DNA of 32,165 nucleotides from Streptosporangium minutum (GCF_002149035.1 NZ_NGFP01000043.1:1-32165), one strand, 5' to 3'. Numbered from the stretch's first letter, positions 16,200 to 23,622 are shown. Notes: a model not told the origin generated them from the letters alone. Program-made: numbers and translations.

Positions 16200-16338
16200 T
16201 GGTCCAGTCAGGCGGGTGGCGCCGTCCTCACCACGACCGAGGCCGGCAGGCGCCGCCGGCCGCTTGGCCGGGCCGGTAAAACACCTCTCGCCACCGAGTG
16301 GCCGGCCGGGACCGCGGGAAGACTGCTGTGGGGGAGTG

Positions 16339-16369
16339 GGGCTCCGTGCGCGGAGCCCGCCGAAGGCGG
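16339..16369 (+). other. Tandem hairpins in front of the NmrA-like gene
   Basis: GGGCTCC and GGAGCCC (16339-16345, 16352-16358) form a 7-bp stem with a 6-nt loop. CCGCC and GGCGG (16357-16361, 16365-16369) form a second small stem. They lie 32-62 nt before the start codon and may belong to the leader RNA. The rest of the 16200-16400 gap holds nothing I recognise. Confidence 0.3.
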
Positions 16370-16400
16370 CGCGGCCGCCGTCGATCGAGGGGGCAGCGGC

Positions 16401-17285
16401 GTGATCCTTGTAACCGGAGCGACCGGGCACGTGGGCTACCACCTGCTGGAACAGCTGGCCGACGCGCGTGTGCCGGCTACGGCGATGGTGCGCGTGGAGG
16501 CCGAGGCGGAGGACCTGCCGACCTCGGTGCGGCATGTCGTGGGGACCCTCGACGGGCCCCCGCCGGCCGAGGTCCTGCAGACATTCGAGCGGGTTTTCCT
16601 GCTCTCCCCCTCCGAGGAGGGACAGGTCGAACTCGAGATGTCGTTCGTGGACGCGCTGATCGCCGCCGGTCACGGCCCGCGCATCGTGAAGGTCGCCGCG
16701 GACGGGTTCCAGGAGCCGGACTGCGAGGTGCGCTTCATGCGCAACCACCGGCTGGTCGCGACGCATCTGGACGCGACGGGCCTGCCGGTCACCTACCTCG
16801 CCCCGAACCTGTACATGGAGAACCTGCTGTCGGCGACCGGCGCCATCCGGGAACAGGCCGCGCTCACCGCCCCCGCGGGGGCGGGCCGGGTCGGCTTCGT
16901 GGCGGCCAGTGACGTGGCGGCGGCCGCGGTCCACGCGCTCACCGGTGACGGCCAGGAGGACGGCGTCCACGTCCTCACCGGACCGGAGGCGTTGAGCTAC
17001 GCGGATGTGGCCGGCCGGATATCCACCGTGTTCGCACGGCAGGTCGACTACGCCGACGTGCCTCCGGAGCGGGCGCGGGAGACGATGCTGGCGGACGGCC
17101 TGCCCGCCTGGCAGGCCGACGGCATGATCGAGTTGTTCGAATGGATCCGGAACGGCGGCTGCGACACGGTGACCGACGAGGTGCGCCAGGCGACCGGACG
17201 GGACGCCCGCCCGGTCGAGGACTGGCTGAGCGAGTGGCGGGGCGCCTTCCTGGGCCCCGGGGATCTGACGCCTCCCCGCTTCTGA
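16401..17285 (+). CDS. NmrA-like NAD(P)-binding oxidoreductase
   Basis: A 294-residue atypical short-chain dehydrogenase of the NmrA/QorB type. The N-terminus MILVTGATGHVGYHLLEQLA is the Rossmann glycine motif. RIVKVAADGF, then RNHRLVATHLDATGLPVTYLAPNLYMENLL and TGPEALSYADVAGRIS are the usual family blocks. Members act as NAD(P)H quinone reductases, as redox sensors, or have unknown roles. GTG at 16401 is chosen as GAGGGGG lies seven bases upstream; upstream readings add an Arg/Pro-rich tail with no homology. It is divergent from the CPBP operon, 271 bp apart, and probably has its own promoter. Exact substrate is unknown. Confidence 0.88.
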   Translation: MILVTGATGHVGYHLLEQLADARVPATAMVRVEAEAEDLPTSVRHVVGTLDGPPPAEVLQTFERVFLLSPSEEGQVELEMSFVDALIAAGHGPRIVKVAADGFQEPDCEVRFMRNHRLVATHLDATGLPVTYLAPNLYMENLLSATGAIREQAALTAPAGAGRVGFVAASDVAAAAVHALTGDGQEDGVHVLTGPEALSYADVAGRISTVFARQVDYADVPPERARETMLADGLPAWQADGMIELFEWIRNGGCDTVTDEVRQATGRDARPVEDWLSEWRGAFLGPGDLTPPRF

Positions 17286-17302
17286 CCGGTCACGCGCCGT
17301 GA

Positions 17303-17339
17303 GGTCGTCTCGATACTATCCATCTCCTGGGAGACGGCC
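17303..17339. terminator. Hairpin between NmrA-like gene and the 40-residue ORF
   Basis: GGTCGTCTC at 17303-17311 pairs with GAGACGGCC at 17331-17339 (8 of 9 positions), 17 nt past the oxidoreductase stop. The 19-nt loop is long, so this is only a candidate terminator serving one or both convergent units. Confidence 0.3.
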
Positions 17340-17362
17340 TGCGACCGCGCGGGATCGACGCC

Positions 17363-17485
17363 TCAGGTGTTCTTGGAGTCCGGCGGAATGGGGGTGTTCT
17401 GCGCGCGGACGTACTCCAACAGATGGAAACCTTGCCCATCTTCCTTGCGGCTCACGACGACCGCCAGGGCAAGCCGTCGCCTCAT
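17363..17485 (-). CDS. Possible 40-residue small protein
   Basis: ATG at 17485 follows AAAAGGA by ten bases. The 40-codon frame starts MRRRLALAVVVSRKEDGQGF, continues HLLEYVRAQNTPIPPDSKNT and stops at 17363. The basic start with a short hydrophobic stretch, the mixed well-formed composition and the good ribosome site make it better than a random frame, but I know no family for it. An inverted repeat TTGAG/CTCAA lies just upstream (17502-17522 region). It occupies a gap that otherwise holds no gene. It could also be the surviving end of a longer decayed gene. Confidence 0.35.
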   Translation of the reverse strand: MRRRLALAVVVSRKEDGQGFHLLEYVRAQNTPIPPDSKNT

Positions 17486-17829
17486 GGGGGATTTGTCCTT
17501 TTATTGAGCTTTTAAGGCACTCAATGGGAAGGCGTGGCTCAAATGTAATGGTAACCGGCACATTCCACCGGAAACCTTGCCCGCTTCGGCGTTGGGCTCC
17601 GTCGCGGGGACGAGAACCGATGTGCGCAGAGCGGTTCGGCTGAGTATCGTGCTTGCCATGTCGAGCCCAGAGGCATCCAAGGTGGGGGCTTTCGGTCACC
17701 CGTCAGCCCCCTGAACCACTGAACCGTCCTGTTCCGCCGCACGATGGCGGCAGGCGACAGGAGTAGTCGGGCCGCTGGCCGCGGTGACGAGACGTCTCAT
17801 CTGATCTCTCATCACCCCGGAGTCTCTGG
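17486..17829 (+). promoter_or_regulatory. Gap upstream of the MFS exporter with leader structures
   Basis: This 344-bp stretch begins with an unusually AT-rich patch (17490-17560). A perfect 7-bp stem, GGGGGCT at 17684-17690 with AGCCCCC at 17705-17711, falls inside an 18-codon frame from ATG 17658 to TGA 17714. Nearer the exporter, GGTGACGAGA (17783-17792) pairs 9 of 10 with TCTCATCACC (17807-17816), just before the exporter ribosome site GGAG (17819-17822). A six-codon frame, GTG 17785 to TGA 17805 (MTRRLI), spans the first arm and the loop. The arrangement fits translational attenuation, but no leader ribosome site is evident. Confidence 0.35.
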
Positions 17830-19008
17830 ATGCCTCTCCCTCTCTATCTGCTTGCCGTGGCGCTCTTCGCCATGGGCACGTCAGAATTCATGCTCGCCGG
17901 CCTGCTGCCGGACATCGCCGCAGACCTCGGCGTTCCGGTTGCGACGGCGGGACTGCTCACATCGGCCTTCGCCGTCGGAATGGTCGTCGGCGCCCCGCTC
18001 ATGGCGGGACTCGCGCGCCGGTGGCCACGGCGATCCAGCCTGCTGGGCTTTCTCGGCCTGTTCCTGGCCGCACACGTCGTCGGCGCATGCACCGGCAGCT
18101 TCACCGTCCTGCTCGCCACCCGGATCGTCGCGGCGCTCGCCAACGCCGGTTTCCTGGCGGTCGCGCTCACCGCGGCCGCCGAACTGGTCCCTTCCGACCG
18201 GAAGGGCCGGGCCCTGGCCGTCCTGCTGGCGGGCACCACGGTCGCCACCGTCGCGGGGGTCCCCGGCGGCGCCTTGCTGGGGACGCTACTCGACTGGCGC
18301 GCCGCCTTCTGGGGGATGGCGTTGTTGTGCCTGCCCTCGGCGCTCGGCGTAGTGCGCGGCATTCCCGCCAGGACGGAACGACCAGGCGAGCCGGCAGGGC
18401 CGGATCTACGCCGGGAGCTCGCCGAACTACGGCGTCCGCGACTGCTCCTGGTCCTGCTGCTGGGCGCGCTGGTGAACGCCGCGACGTTCGGCACTTTCAC
18501 CTTCCTCGCTCCGATCGTCACCGATGTGGCCGAACTGGATCCGCTGTGGGTCTCCGCCGTACTGGTGCTGTTCGGCCTGGGGTCCTTCGTCGGCGTCACC
18601 GCCGCCGGGCGGCTGTCCGACCAGCGGCCCGGCGCCGTCGTCGCAGTCGGCGGGCCGTTGCTGCTCGGCGGCTGGATCGCCCTCGGCCTCACCGCGTCCG
18701 ATCCGATCGCTCTGCTGATCCTCGCGTTCACCCAGGGGGCGCTCTCCTTCGGCCTCGGGAGCACGCTGATCGCACGCGTGCTGTACGAGGCCGCGGGAGC
18801 GCCGACCATGGCGGGCTCCTACGCCACCGCCGCTCTCAACGTCGGGGCTACCGCCGGTCCCGTCATGGCCGCCGCCACGTTGAACACGCGCCTGGCCGAA
18901 CTGGGACCCGTCTGGGCCAGTAGCGCCCTGGTCGCAGTCGCACTCCTCATCGCGCTGCCCTTCCGTCAGGTCCTCCGACTCGGCGATCACGAGGGGAGCA
19001 TGCGATGA
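17830..19008 (+). CDS. cmlR: Chloramphenicol-type MFS exporter (CmlR/Cmx family)
   Basis: A 392-residue drug:proton antiporter with 12 membrane segments. The N-terminus MPLPLYLLAVALFAMGTSEF, then MLAGLLPDIAADLGVPVATA and GLLTSAFAVGMVVGAPL, is nearly that of the CmlR/Cmx chloramphenicol exporters of Streptomyces and Corynebacterium as I recall them. The loop motif ARRWPRRSSLLGFLGLF, the segment LAGTTVATVAGVPGGALLG and late RVLYEAAGAPTMAGSYATAA also match. It should pump chloramphenicol or a similar amphenicol out of the cell. ATG at 17830 has GGAG seven bases upstream. The leader region suggests drug-inducible translation. No chloramphenicol biosynthesis gene is visible, so this is a general resistance gene. 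Confidence 0.9.
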   Translation: MPLPLYLLAVALFAMGTSEFMLAGLLPDIAADLGVPVATAGLLTSAFAVGMVVGAPLMAGLARRWPRRSSLLGFLGLFLAAHVVGACTGSFTVLLATRIVAALANAGFLAVALTAAAELVPSDRKGRALAVLLAGTTVATVAGVPGGALLGTLLDWRAAFWGMALLCLPSALGVVRGIPARTERPGEPAGPDLRRELAELRRPRLLLVLLLGALVNAATFGTFTFLAPIVTDVAELDPLWVSAVLVLFGLGSFVGVTAAGRLSDQRPGAVVAVGGPLLLGGWIALGLTASDPIALLILAFTQGALSFGLGSTLIARVLYEAAGAPTMAGSYATAALNVGATAGPVMAAATLNTRLAELGPVWASSALVAVALLIALPFRQVLRLGDHEGSMR

Positions 19009-19020
19009 CGTACCGCGACG

Positions 19021-19048
19021 CGCCGTCGGACATCGAGGTCCGACGGCG
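19021..19048 (+). terminator. Terminator hairpin of the MFS gene
   Basis: An 11-bp perfect stem (CGCCGTCGGAC at 19021-19031, GTCCGACGGCG at 19038-19048) with a 6-nt loop starts 12 nt past the stop codon. No T-run follows. A 26-codon frame that overlaps the MFS stop covers this hairpin and is probably fortuitous. Confidence 0.6.
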
Positions 19049-19246
19049 GCTCCTCGACCGGCGCCGGACCCCGCCGATCGCCTGACGGAGCACAGAGGCA
19101 GGGGTTTCGGGGAGGACCGAAAAGTGTTGTGACCCCCGTTCCGGCAACGGCAGGCTTCTCTCGCCGGCGGCCATGACCTCCCGGTCGCCGGAACCCCGAA
19201 CGCGCCCGTGACCGGGCATCGGACGTGAAACCTCAGAGGAGACGAA

Positions 19247-19807
19247 ATGACTCATGCGGTCGCGACACGACGCGCTGGAACCAAGCGGAGACGAGGAATT
19301 CTGGTTTCCGCCGTCGCCGCCGCCGCGGTAGTCCTGATGGCCAATCCCGCACTGGCCCACCAGGAGTTCTCCGATGGCACGGCGCAAAAAGTGGCGACGG
19401 TGCGGACCGTTCTGGCGCCCAGCATCTGGTACGACCTCTCCGACCTGGGGATCGGCTGCCCCGCCACCGCGGCGGCCAAGTTCTACCCGACCTGGACGGT
19501 GTCCAATGTCACCTCCACCTCCGCGTACGTGCGGACGTTGAAGATCACATTCACCCCCGCCGCCTCCGGGGCGACCCTCGGCGCGTCGGATCTGGTCGAC
19601 GGCAACGGCACCAACAAGTGGCACGGCCTCTGGAATGTCGGGCCGGTGTCCAAGGCCGGGGTCACCAAGACGTTCACTTTCAACAAGACAGTGGCCTTCG
19701 GCAGGGGCGGCAAGCTGTACTTCCAGCAGCAGTTCGCTCTCAACGGAGGAGGCGGGGGCAGCTGCACGACTCCCAAATCCGTGTACTTCTATCTCCGGCC
19801 GATCTGA
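19247..19807 (+). CDS. Secreted beta-rich protein of unknown family
   Basis: A 186-residue exported protein. It has a basic n-region (RRAGTKRRRG), a hydrophobic core (ILVSAVAAAAVVLMA) and a signal peptidase site after ALA at residue 37, leaving a mature part of 149 residues starting HQEFSDG. The mature protein is rich in Thr, Ser, Val, Phe and Tyr in alternating patterns (TWTVSNVTSTSAYVRTLKIT), suggesting a beta-sandwich. Its two cysteines, C71 and C173, may form a disulfide. No catalytic motif or wall anchor is seen. AGAGGAG lies five bases before the ATG. It stands alone between two strong hairpins, so it is a single-gene unit. I do not recognise the family. Confidence 0.8.
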   Translation: MTHAVATRRAGTKRRRGILVSAVAAAAVVLMANPALAHQEFSDGTAQKVATVRTVLAPSIWYDLSDLGIGCPATAAAKFYPTWTVSNVTSTSAYVRTLKITFTPAASGATLGASDLVDGNGTNKWHGLWNVGPVSKAGVTKTFTFNKTVAFGRGGKLYFQQQFALNGGGGGSCTTPKSVYFYLRPI

Positions 19808-19826
19808 TCGGCACACAACTGACGGA

Positions 19827-19863
19827 CACGATCCCGGTTGACCGGTAGGCGGCCGGGATCGTG
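19827..19863 (+). terminator. Terminator of the secreted-protein gene
   Basis: CACGATCCCGG (19827-19837) and CCGGGATCGTG (19853-19863) form a perfect 11-bp stem with a 15-nt loop, 19 nt after the stop. Confidence 0.65.
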
Positions 19864-19878
19864 CGGCGAAGCGGGTAG

Positions 19879-19921
19879 CGGCGCCCGGGCGGGGAGGCGA
19901 GAAGGCCCCGCCCGGGCGCCG
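19879..19921. terminator. Very strong hairpin between convergent genes
   Basis: A perfect 16-bp GC stem (19879-19894 with 19906-19921) closes an 11-nt loop. It lies between the secreted-protein gene and the convergent AsnC gene and can serve both, though there is no T-run on either side. Confidence 0.65.
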
Positions 19922-20007
19922 GCCGCCTGAACTCCTTTGAGGGAATGAGGTTCAACACCTGCGGCACTCGCGGCGACTCAGCGGGGTCCGTACGGCTGCC
20001 GCGCATC

Positions 20008-20460
20008 TCAGACCCGAGGCTCCCGAGGCCCGCGGTAGGGCAGTGTCTGGCTGTAGACGATATTGGTGGTGGTGCTGCCGAGCCGGGCCAGTTCGTTGAC
20101 GAGCTGTTCGAGGTGGGGCATGGAGGCCGCGGCCACCTTCAGCGTGTAGCAGTCGTCGCCGGTGGTCCTGAGGCATTCCAGGATCTCGAAGCGCTCGTCG
20201 AGCAGCCGGTGCAGCGGCTGGTGTTGGCTGCCGGGATACTTGAGGCGCACCACGGCGAGCACGGGGAAGCCGACCTTCGCCAGGTCGACGGCGGCGTGGT
20301 AGCCGGTGATGACGCCCGCCGCCTCCAGCCGCTTGACCCGCTCGGTCGTCGCGGAGGCGCTGAGGTTCACCCGCCTCCCCAGCTCGGTGAGCGGGATACG
20401 GCCGTCTCTCTGGACCTCGGCCAGGATCGCCCAATCGGTGGCGTCGAGAATCTCGGTCAT
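20008..20460 (-). CDS. Lrp/AsnC family transcriptional regulator
   Basis: A 150-residue feast/famine regulator. The N-terminal helix-turn-helix reads MTEILDATDWAILAEVQRDG, then RIPLTELGRRVNLSASATTERVKRLEAAG. The RAM effector domain follows (GFPVLAVVRLKYPGSQHQPL, FEILECLRTTGDDCYTLKVAA, TTTNIVYSQTLPYR). Family members bind amino acids or related small molecules. ATG at 20460 gives the standard length; a longer in-frame start has no family support. No ribosome site is present, but TATCTT sits six bases before the ATG, so the mRNA may be leaderless. It diverges from the oxidoreductase/deaminase pair, its probable target. Its -35 area contains TTATAGCGCT (20489-20498, plus strand). Confidence 0.92.
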   Translation of the reverse strand: MTEILDATDWAILAEVQRDGRIPLTELGRRVNLSASATTERVKRLEAAGVITGYHAAVDLAKVGFPVLAVVRLKYPGSQHQPLHRLLDERFEILECLRTTGDDCYTLKVAAASMPHLEQLVNELARLGSTTTNIVYSQTLPYRGPREPRV

Positions 20461-20553
20461 CGGGCAAAGATACCGGCAGATCCACGGCTTATAGCGCTGT
20501 ACACCGGCATAGGTCTCTTCCAGTGGGAGGTGACCGCTGGATAGCATAAACAG

Positions 20554-21420
20554 GTGCAAATAGGCATTAATGTTCCAAATTTTGGACCTGGCACCGATCC
20601 CGGCATGCTGCGGAGCTGGGCGCAGACGGTGGAGGGACTGGGCTTCGACCTGCTGATGGTCTCCGACCACGTCGTGGTGACACCCGACGTCGCGGAGCAG
20701 TACCCGGCGCCGTTCTACGAACCCTTCACCACCCTCGCGTGGCTGGCCGGGATCACCGGCCGGGTCCGGCTCGGAACCACGGTGCTCATCGTGCCGTACC
20801 GGCACCCGCTGCTCATCGCCCGCATGGCCGCCAACCTCAACCAGCTCAGCGGGGGACGGCTGGTCCTCGGCGTGGCCTCCGGGTGGGCGAGGCAGGAGTT
20901 CGAGGCACTCGGAGTCCCGTTCCACCAGCGCGGGAAGCTGACCGACGATCATCTCCGGGCCGTGCGCAGCGCCTGGGACGACGACAAGGACTACCGGAGC
21001 GGGCGGATACCGATCTGGGTGGGCGGCAACAGCGACGCCGGCCTGCGCCGGGCGGTACGTCTCGGTGAGGCATGGCATCCGCTGCGGTCCACCCTTCCCT
21101 GGCTGCGCGAGGCGGTGGACAGGATGAAGACCGTCGCGGACGAGCAGGGACGGCCGGTGCCCGCCCTGGCCCCTCGCATCGCCCTGCGACTCACCGAGTC
21201 GCCGATCACCGACCCCGGGCGGCTCGCCGGCGAGGGCACGATCGACCAGGTCGTCGACGACCTGGAACAGCTCCGTCTCCTCGGCGCCGACACCGTCGTG
21301 CTCGATCCGTTCAACGGCGACCCGCGCGAGACGTGCCGTCCGGAGACGGCGTGGCGGGCACTCGCGACCGTAGCCGCCTGCCGGGACCACAACACCCTCA
21401 CATCGACGGAGCACCAGTGA
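20554..21420 (+). CDS. LLM-class (F420/FMN-dependent) oxidoreductase, shortened
   Basis: A 288-residue luciferase-like protein, a TIM barrel using F420 or FMN. MQIGINVPNFGPGTDPGMLR, GLGFDLLMVSDHVV, TTVLIVPYRHPLLIARMAAN and SGGRLVLGVASGWARQEFEA are family blocks. Between DDHLRAVRSAW and RIPIWVGGNS there are only about ten residues; relatives usually have 25-35 there, so an active-site loop is reduced. The start is GTG at 20554 with no ribosome site in range; TAGCAT at 20542-20547, six bases away, is a -10-like box for a leaderless mRNA. Its stop overlaps the deaminase start (GTGA). It may act on a nucleobase-like substrate given that partner (inference). Confidence 0.88.
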   Translation: MQIGINVPNFGPGTDPGMLRSWAQTVEGLGFDLLMVSDHVVVTPDVAEQYPAPFYEPFTTLAWLAGITGRVRLGTTVLIVPYRHPLLIARMAANLNQLSGGRLVLGVASGWARQEFEALGVPFHQRGKLTDDHLRAVRSAWDDDKDYRSGRIPIWVGGNSDAGLRRAVRLGEAWHPLRSTLPWLREAVDRMKTVADEQGRPVPALAPRIALRLTESPITDPGRLAGEGTIDQVVDDLEQLRLLGADTVVLDPFNGDPRETCRPETAWRALATVAACRDHNTLTSTEHQ

Positions 21421-21842
21421 CACACGACGACGAACGACTTCTCCGCAGGGCCATCGAGCTCGCCGGTACGGCACGGGCGGCCGGCGACCCGCCGTTCGGA
21501 TCACTGCTGGCGGGACCGGACGGCAGCGTGATCGCCGAAGACCGCAACACGGTTCTCACCGACTCCGACATCACCGCCCACCCCGAGCTGAAGCTGGCCA
21601 GATGGGCGGCCCGCGAACTCGACCCCGAGACCGCCGCCGCCACCACCATGTACACCAGCTGCCAGCCCTGCGGCATGTGCGCGGGCGCCATCGAACGGTC
21701 CGGCCTCGGCCGCGTCGTGTTCGCGCTCTCCACCGAACAGCTCACCGGCCTCAAGCCGCCGGCCACAGGCGCCGGCGCCCGCCAGGAAGGCCCGGCGCTG
21801 TTCGAGGAGGCGAGCAAGGCGGTCGAGGGCTACTACCAATGA
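21417..21842 (+). CDS. Cytidine/nucleoside deaminase-like zinc enzyme
   Basis: A 141-residue deaminase of the CMP/dCMP and guanine-deaminase superfamily. The zinc site is complete: H55 and catalytic E57 in TAHPELKLAR, C85 and C88 in TSCQPCGMCAGAI. AGDPPFGSLL near the start is the usual substrate-loop motif. HPE replaces the commoner HAE, which some family members share. GTG at 21417 overlaps the oxidoreductase stop by 4 bp, so the pair is translated together. It could deaminate a free base, a nucleoside or a pterin-like compound; the sequence does not say which. A strong hairpin lies 115 bp downstream. Confidence 0.88.
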   Translation: MTHDDERLLRRAIELAGTARAAGDPPFGSLLAGPDGSVIAEDRNTVLTDSDITAHPELKLARWAARELDPETAAATTMYTSCQPCGMCAGAIERSGLGRVVFALSTEQLTGLKPPATGAGARQEGPALFEEASKAVEGYYQ

Positions 21843-21957
21843 TCCACCACGGGGGAAGGAGCGGGACGGCGCGATCGACGCGAGCGGCACCGGGGACCCC
21901 GTGACCGCGCGGAACCGGCCGGCCGCCCGGGCCGGTCCTGCTCCGACCCCGGAACGG

Positions 21958-21993
21958 GACAGGGCCCGCACCTTTCCAGGTGCGGGCCCTGTC
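21958..21993. terminator. Bidirectional terminator of deaminase and cspA units
   Basis: A perfect 16-bp stem (GACAGGGCCCGCACCT and its complement) with the loop TTCC lies 16 nt past the cspA-type stop and after the convergent deaminase gene. Confidence 0.8.
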
Positions 21994-22009
21994 TCGGGCG
22001 TGTGCTGCG

Positions 22010-22213
22010 TCAGACGGGAACGATGTTCTCGGCCTGCGGGCCCTTCTGGCCCTGCGTGATGTCGAAGGAGACCTTCTGGCCCTCCTGCAGCTCACGGTAG
22101 CCCTGGGCGGCGATGTTCGAGTAGTGGGCGAAGACGTCAGCGCCGCCGCCGTCCTGCTCGATGAAGCCGAAGCCCTTTTCCGAGTTGAACCACTTCACGG
22201 TTCCAGTCGCCAT
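22010..22213 (-). CDS. cspA: Cold-shock protein, CspA family
   Basis: A 67-residue single cold-shock domain, an RNA chaperone that melts mRNA structure. [20 protein letters not shown] contains RNP1 (KGFGFI); VFAHYSNI is the RNP2 position (VFVHFSAI in the best-known members). GAAGGAGA sits five bases before ATG 22213. Nothing is abnormal in the length. It is a single-gene unit with a long leader containing a perfect hairpin and ends at a strong terminator. Actinomycetes carry several paralogues, so whether this one is cold-induced cannot be told. Confidence 0.95.
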   Translation of the reverse strand: MATGTVKWFNSEKGFGFIEQDGGGADVFAHYSNIAAQGYRELQEGQKVSFDITQGQKGPQAENIVPV

Positions 22214-22561
22214 GTCAATCTCCTTCGATAGGGGGCAGAGCCGGAATCCGCCTTGCACGGATTCCGCGTCGCCGCGATGAGCCCACCGGAGATGACCGGT
22301 AAAACAAAATGCACCTGAGGGTCACATCCCGCCAGGTGCACACAGAGTTTCATGGGTACCGCAACTGCAACTGGATTAACGGTACCACCTGTGCGGGCCG
22401 GAGTACGAGGCCACCCGGGTTCTGCCCGTCATTTTCCGGCCCGGAAGGGCTCGGAGCTCTCCCGAAGGGTGCGGATCGCCAGGAAAACCGCCCCCCGACA
22501 GGGCCGGCGACCACGCGGTCAGCGCGGATACCATCGGCGGCCTCTCCGCGCCGGTCGGTGA
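22214..22561 (-). promoter_or_regulatory. Leader and upstream region of the cold-shock gene
   Basis: The 348-bp gap holds no gene. CGGAATCCG (22242-22250) and CGGATTCCG (22258-22266) form a perfect 9-bp stem with a 7-nt loop, 29 nt before the start codon. Farther up is TGCACCT/AGGTGCA (22310-22316, 22334-22340), then two GGTACC sites (22355-22360, 22381-22386) flanking a tandem GCAACT repeat. The region 22300-22400 is AT-richer and probably holds the promoter; I cannot fix its boxes. Confidence 0.45.
22522..22551 (-). terminator. Terminator candidate after the dehydratase gene
   Basis: GCGCGGA (22522-22528) and TCCGCGC (22545-22551) pair perfectly around a 16-nt loop, 10 nt past the dehydratase stop on the minus strand. 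Confidence 0.4.
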
Positions 22562-23524
22562 TCATGGCGCCAGCAGCGACACGAAGCGGTCGAGGTCGAC
22601 GTTGCCGCCGCTGACGATCACACCGATCCGTCGGCCTCGCAGCCGGGGGGCGAGTTTGCGGACGGCGGCGAAACCGAGGCATCCGGTGGGCTCGACGACG
22701 ATCTTCATGACCGACCCGAAGATCCGCATGCATTCGACGAGTTCGGCGTCGGTGGCGGTGAGGATGTCGTCGACCTCGCGACGGATGATCTCGAACGTGT
22801 GGGCGCCGAGATGCTGGGTCTGCGCGCCGTCGGCGATGGTCTCAGGGGTGTCGATATGGACCACGGCCCCCTGGCGCAGGGACTGCTGGCCGTCGTTCCC
22901 GGCTTCGGGTTCGACGCCGTACAGCTCGCAGCCGGGCGAGAGCGACCGGGCCGACAGCGCCGTACCGGAGAGCAGCCCGCCGCCGCCGAGAGGCACGAAG
23001 ATCGCGTCGAGGTCGCCGACCTCGTCGAACAGCTCCTTGGCGGCGGTGCCCTGACCGGCGATCACATGAGGGTGGTCGTAGGGCGGGATCAGCGTGAGAC
23101 CGCGGTCGGCGGCCAGCGCACGGCCGATCTCCTCCCGGTCCTCGGTGTAGCGGTCGTAGGTGACGACCTGCCCCCCGTACCCCTTGGTGGCGGCCACCTT
23201 CGCGGCCGGCGCGTCGTGTGGCATGACGAGCGTGGCCGGGATCTCCAGCATCCGGGCGGCCAGGGCGATCGCCTGGGCGTGGTTGCCCGAGGAGTAGGCG
23301 ACCACGCCGGCACGCCGCTGCTCGGGGGTGAACCGCGACAGGGCGTTGAACGCGCCGCGGAACTTGAAGGCGCCCATGCGCTGGAAGTTCTCGCACTTGA
23401 ACACCACGTCGGCGCCGACCAGTTCGTTGATCCGGCGTGAGCGCAGCGCCGGGGTGCGGTGGGCGTGTGGCGCGATGAGGGCGGCGGCGCTCCGGACGTC
23501 GTCATAGGTCGGGGACAGGGACAC
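22562..23524 (-). CDS. PLP-dependent threonine/serine dehydratase family enzyme
   Basis: A 320-residue fold-type II PLP enzyme of the threonine ammonia-lyase / serine racemase group, without the C-terminal ACT domain of biosynthetic IlvA. K54 in GAFKFRGA is the Schiff-base lysine, SSGNHAQAIA holds the cofactor ring, and GGGGLLSG is the phosphate-binding glycine loop. The length fits catabolic threonine dehydratase or serine racemase. The start is GTG at 23524 with AAAGAGG four bases upstream; an ATG at 23575 would add a tail without homology. It lies between erm and cspA on the same strand but is separated from erm by a strong hairpin, so it has its own promoter. Confidence 0.9.
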   Translation of the reverse strand: MSLSPTYDDVRSAAALIAPHAHRTPALRSRRINELVGADVVFKCENFQRMGAFKFRGAFNALSRFTPEQRRAGVVAYSSGNHAQAIALAARMLEIPATLVMPHDAPAAKVAATKGYGGQVVTYDRYTEDREEIGRALAADRGLTLIPPYDHPHVIAGQGTAAKELFDEVGDLDAIFVPLGGGGLLSGTALSARSLSPGCELYGVEPEAGNDGQQSLRQGAVVHIDTPETIADGAQTQHLGAHTFEIIRREVDDILTATDAELVECMRIFGSVMKIVVEPTGCLGFAAVRKLAPRLRGRRIGVIVSGGNVDLDRFVSLLAP

Positions 23525-23622
23525 GGCGCCTCTTTCCGGGTGTCGGCGTAGGTGCGATGGGCCGGTTCTTCCCACCCGGACCGGTCCGAACCCGGTGGCG
23601 TCAGCGGTGCGACGGCGGAGCG

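Noticed and set aside
17744-18352. 202-codon plus-strand frame over the start of the MFS gene
   Set aside because: Out of frame with the exporter and of the Ser/Pro/Arg composition typical of shadow frames; the exporter frame has clear homology and membrane segments.
19005-19085. 26-codon frame overlapping the MFS stop (ATGA)
   Set aside because: It is almost filled by an 11-bp terminator-like hairpin and is Arg-rich with no family likeness; the terminator explains the sequence better.
20461-21504. N-terminal extension of the AsnC protein to 498 residues
   Set aside because: The extension lies antisense to the oxidoreductase and shows no domain; the ATG at 20460 gives the standard 150-residue protein.
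22355-22386. Two GGTACC sites with a tandem GCAACT repeat as an attachment or integration site
   Set aside because: No integrase, tRNA end or mobile gene nearby; more likely part of the cold-shock promoter region.
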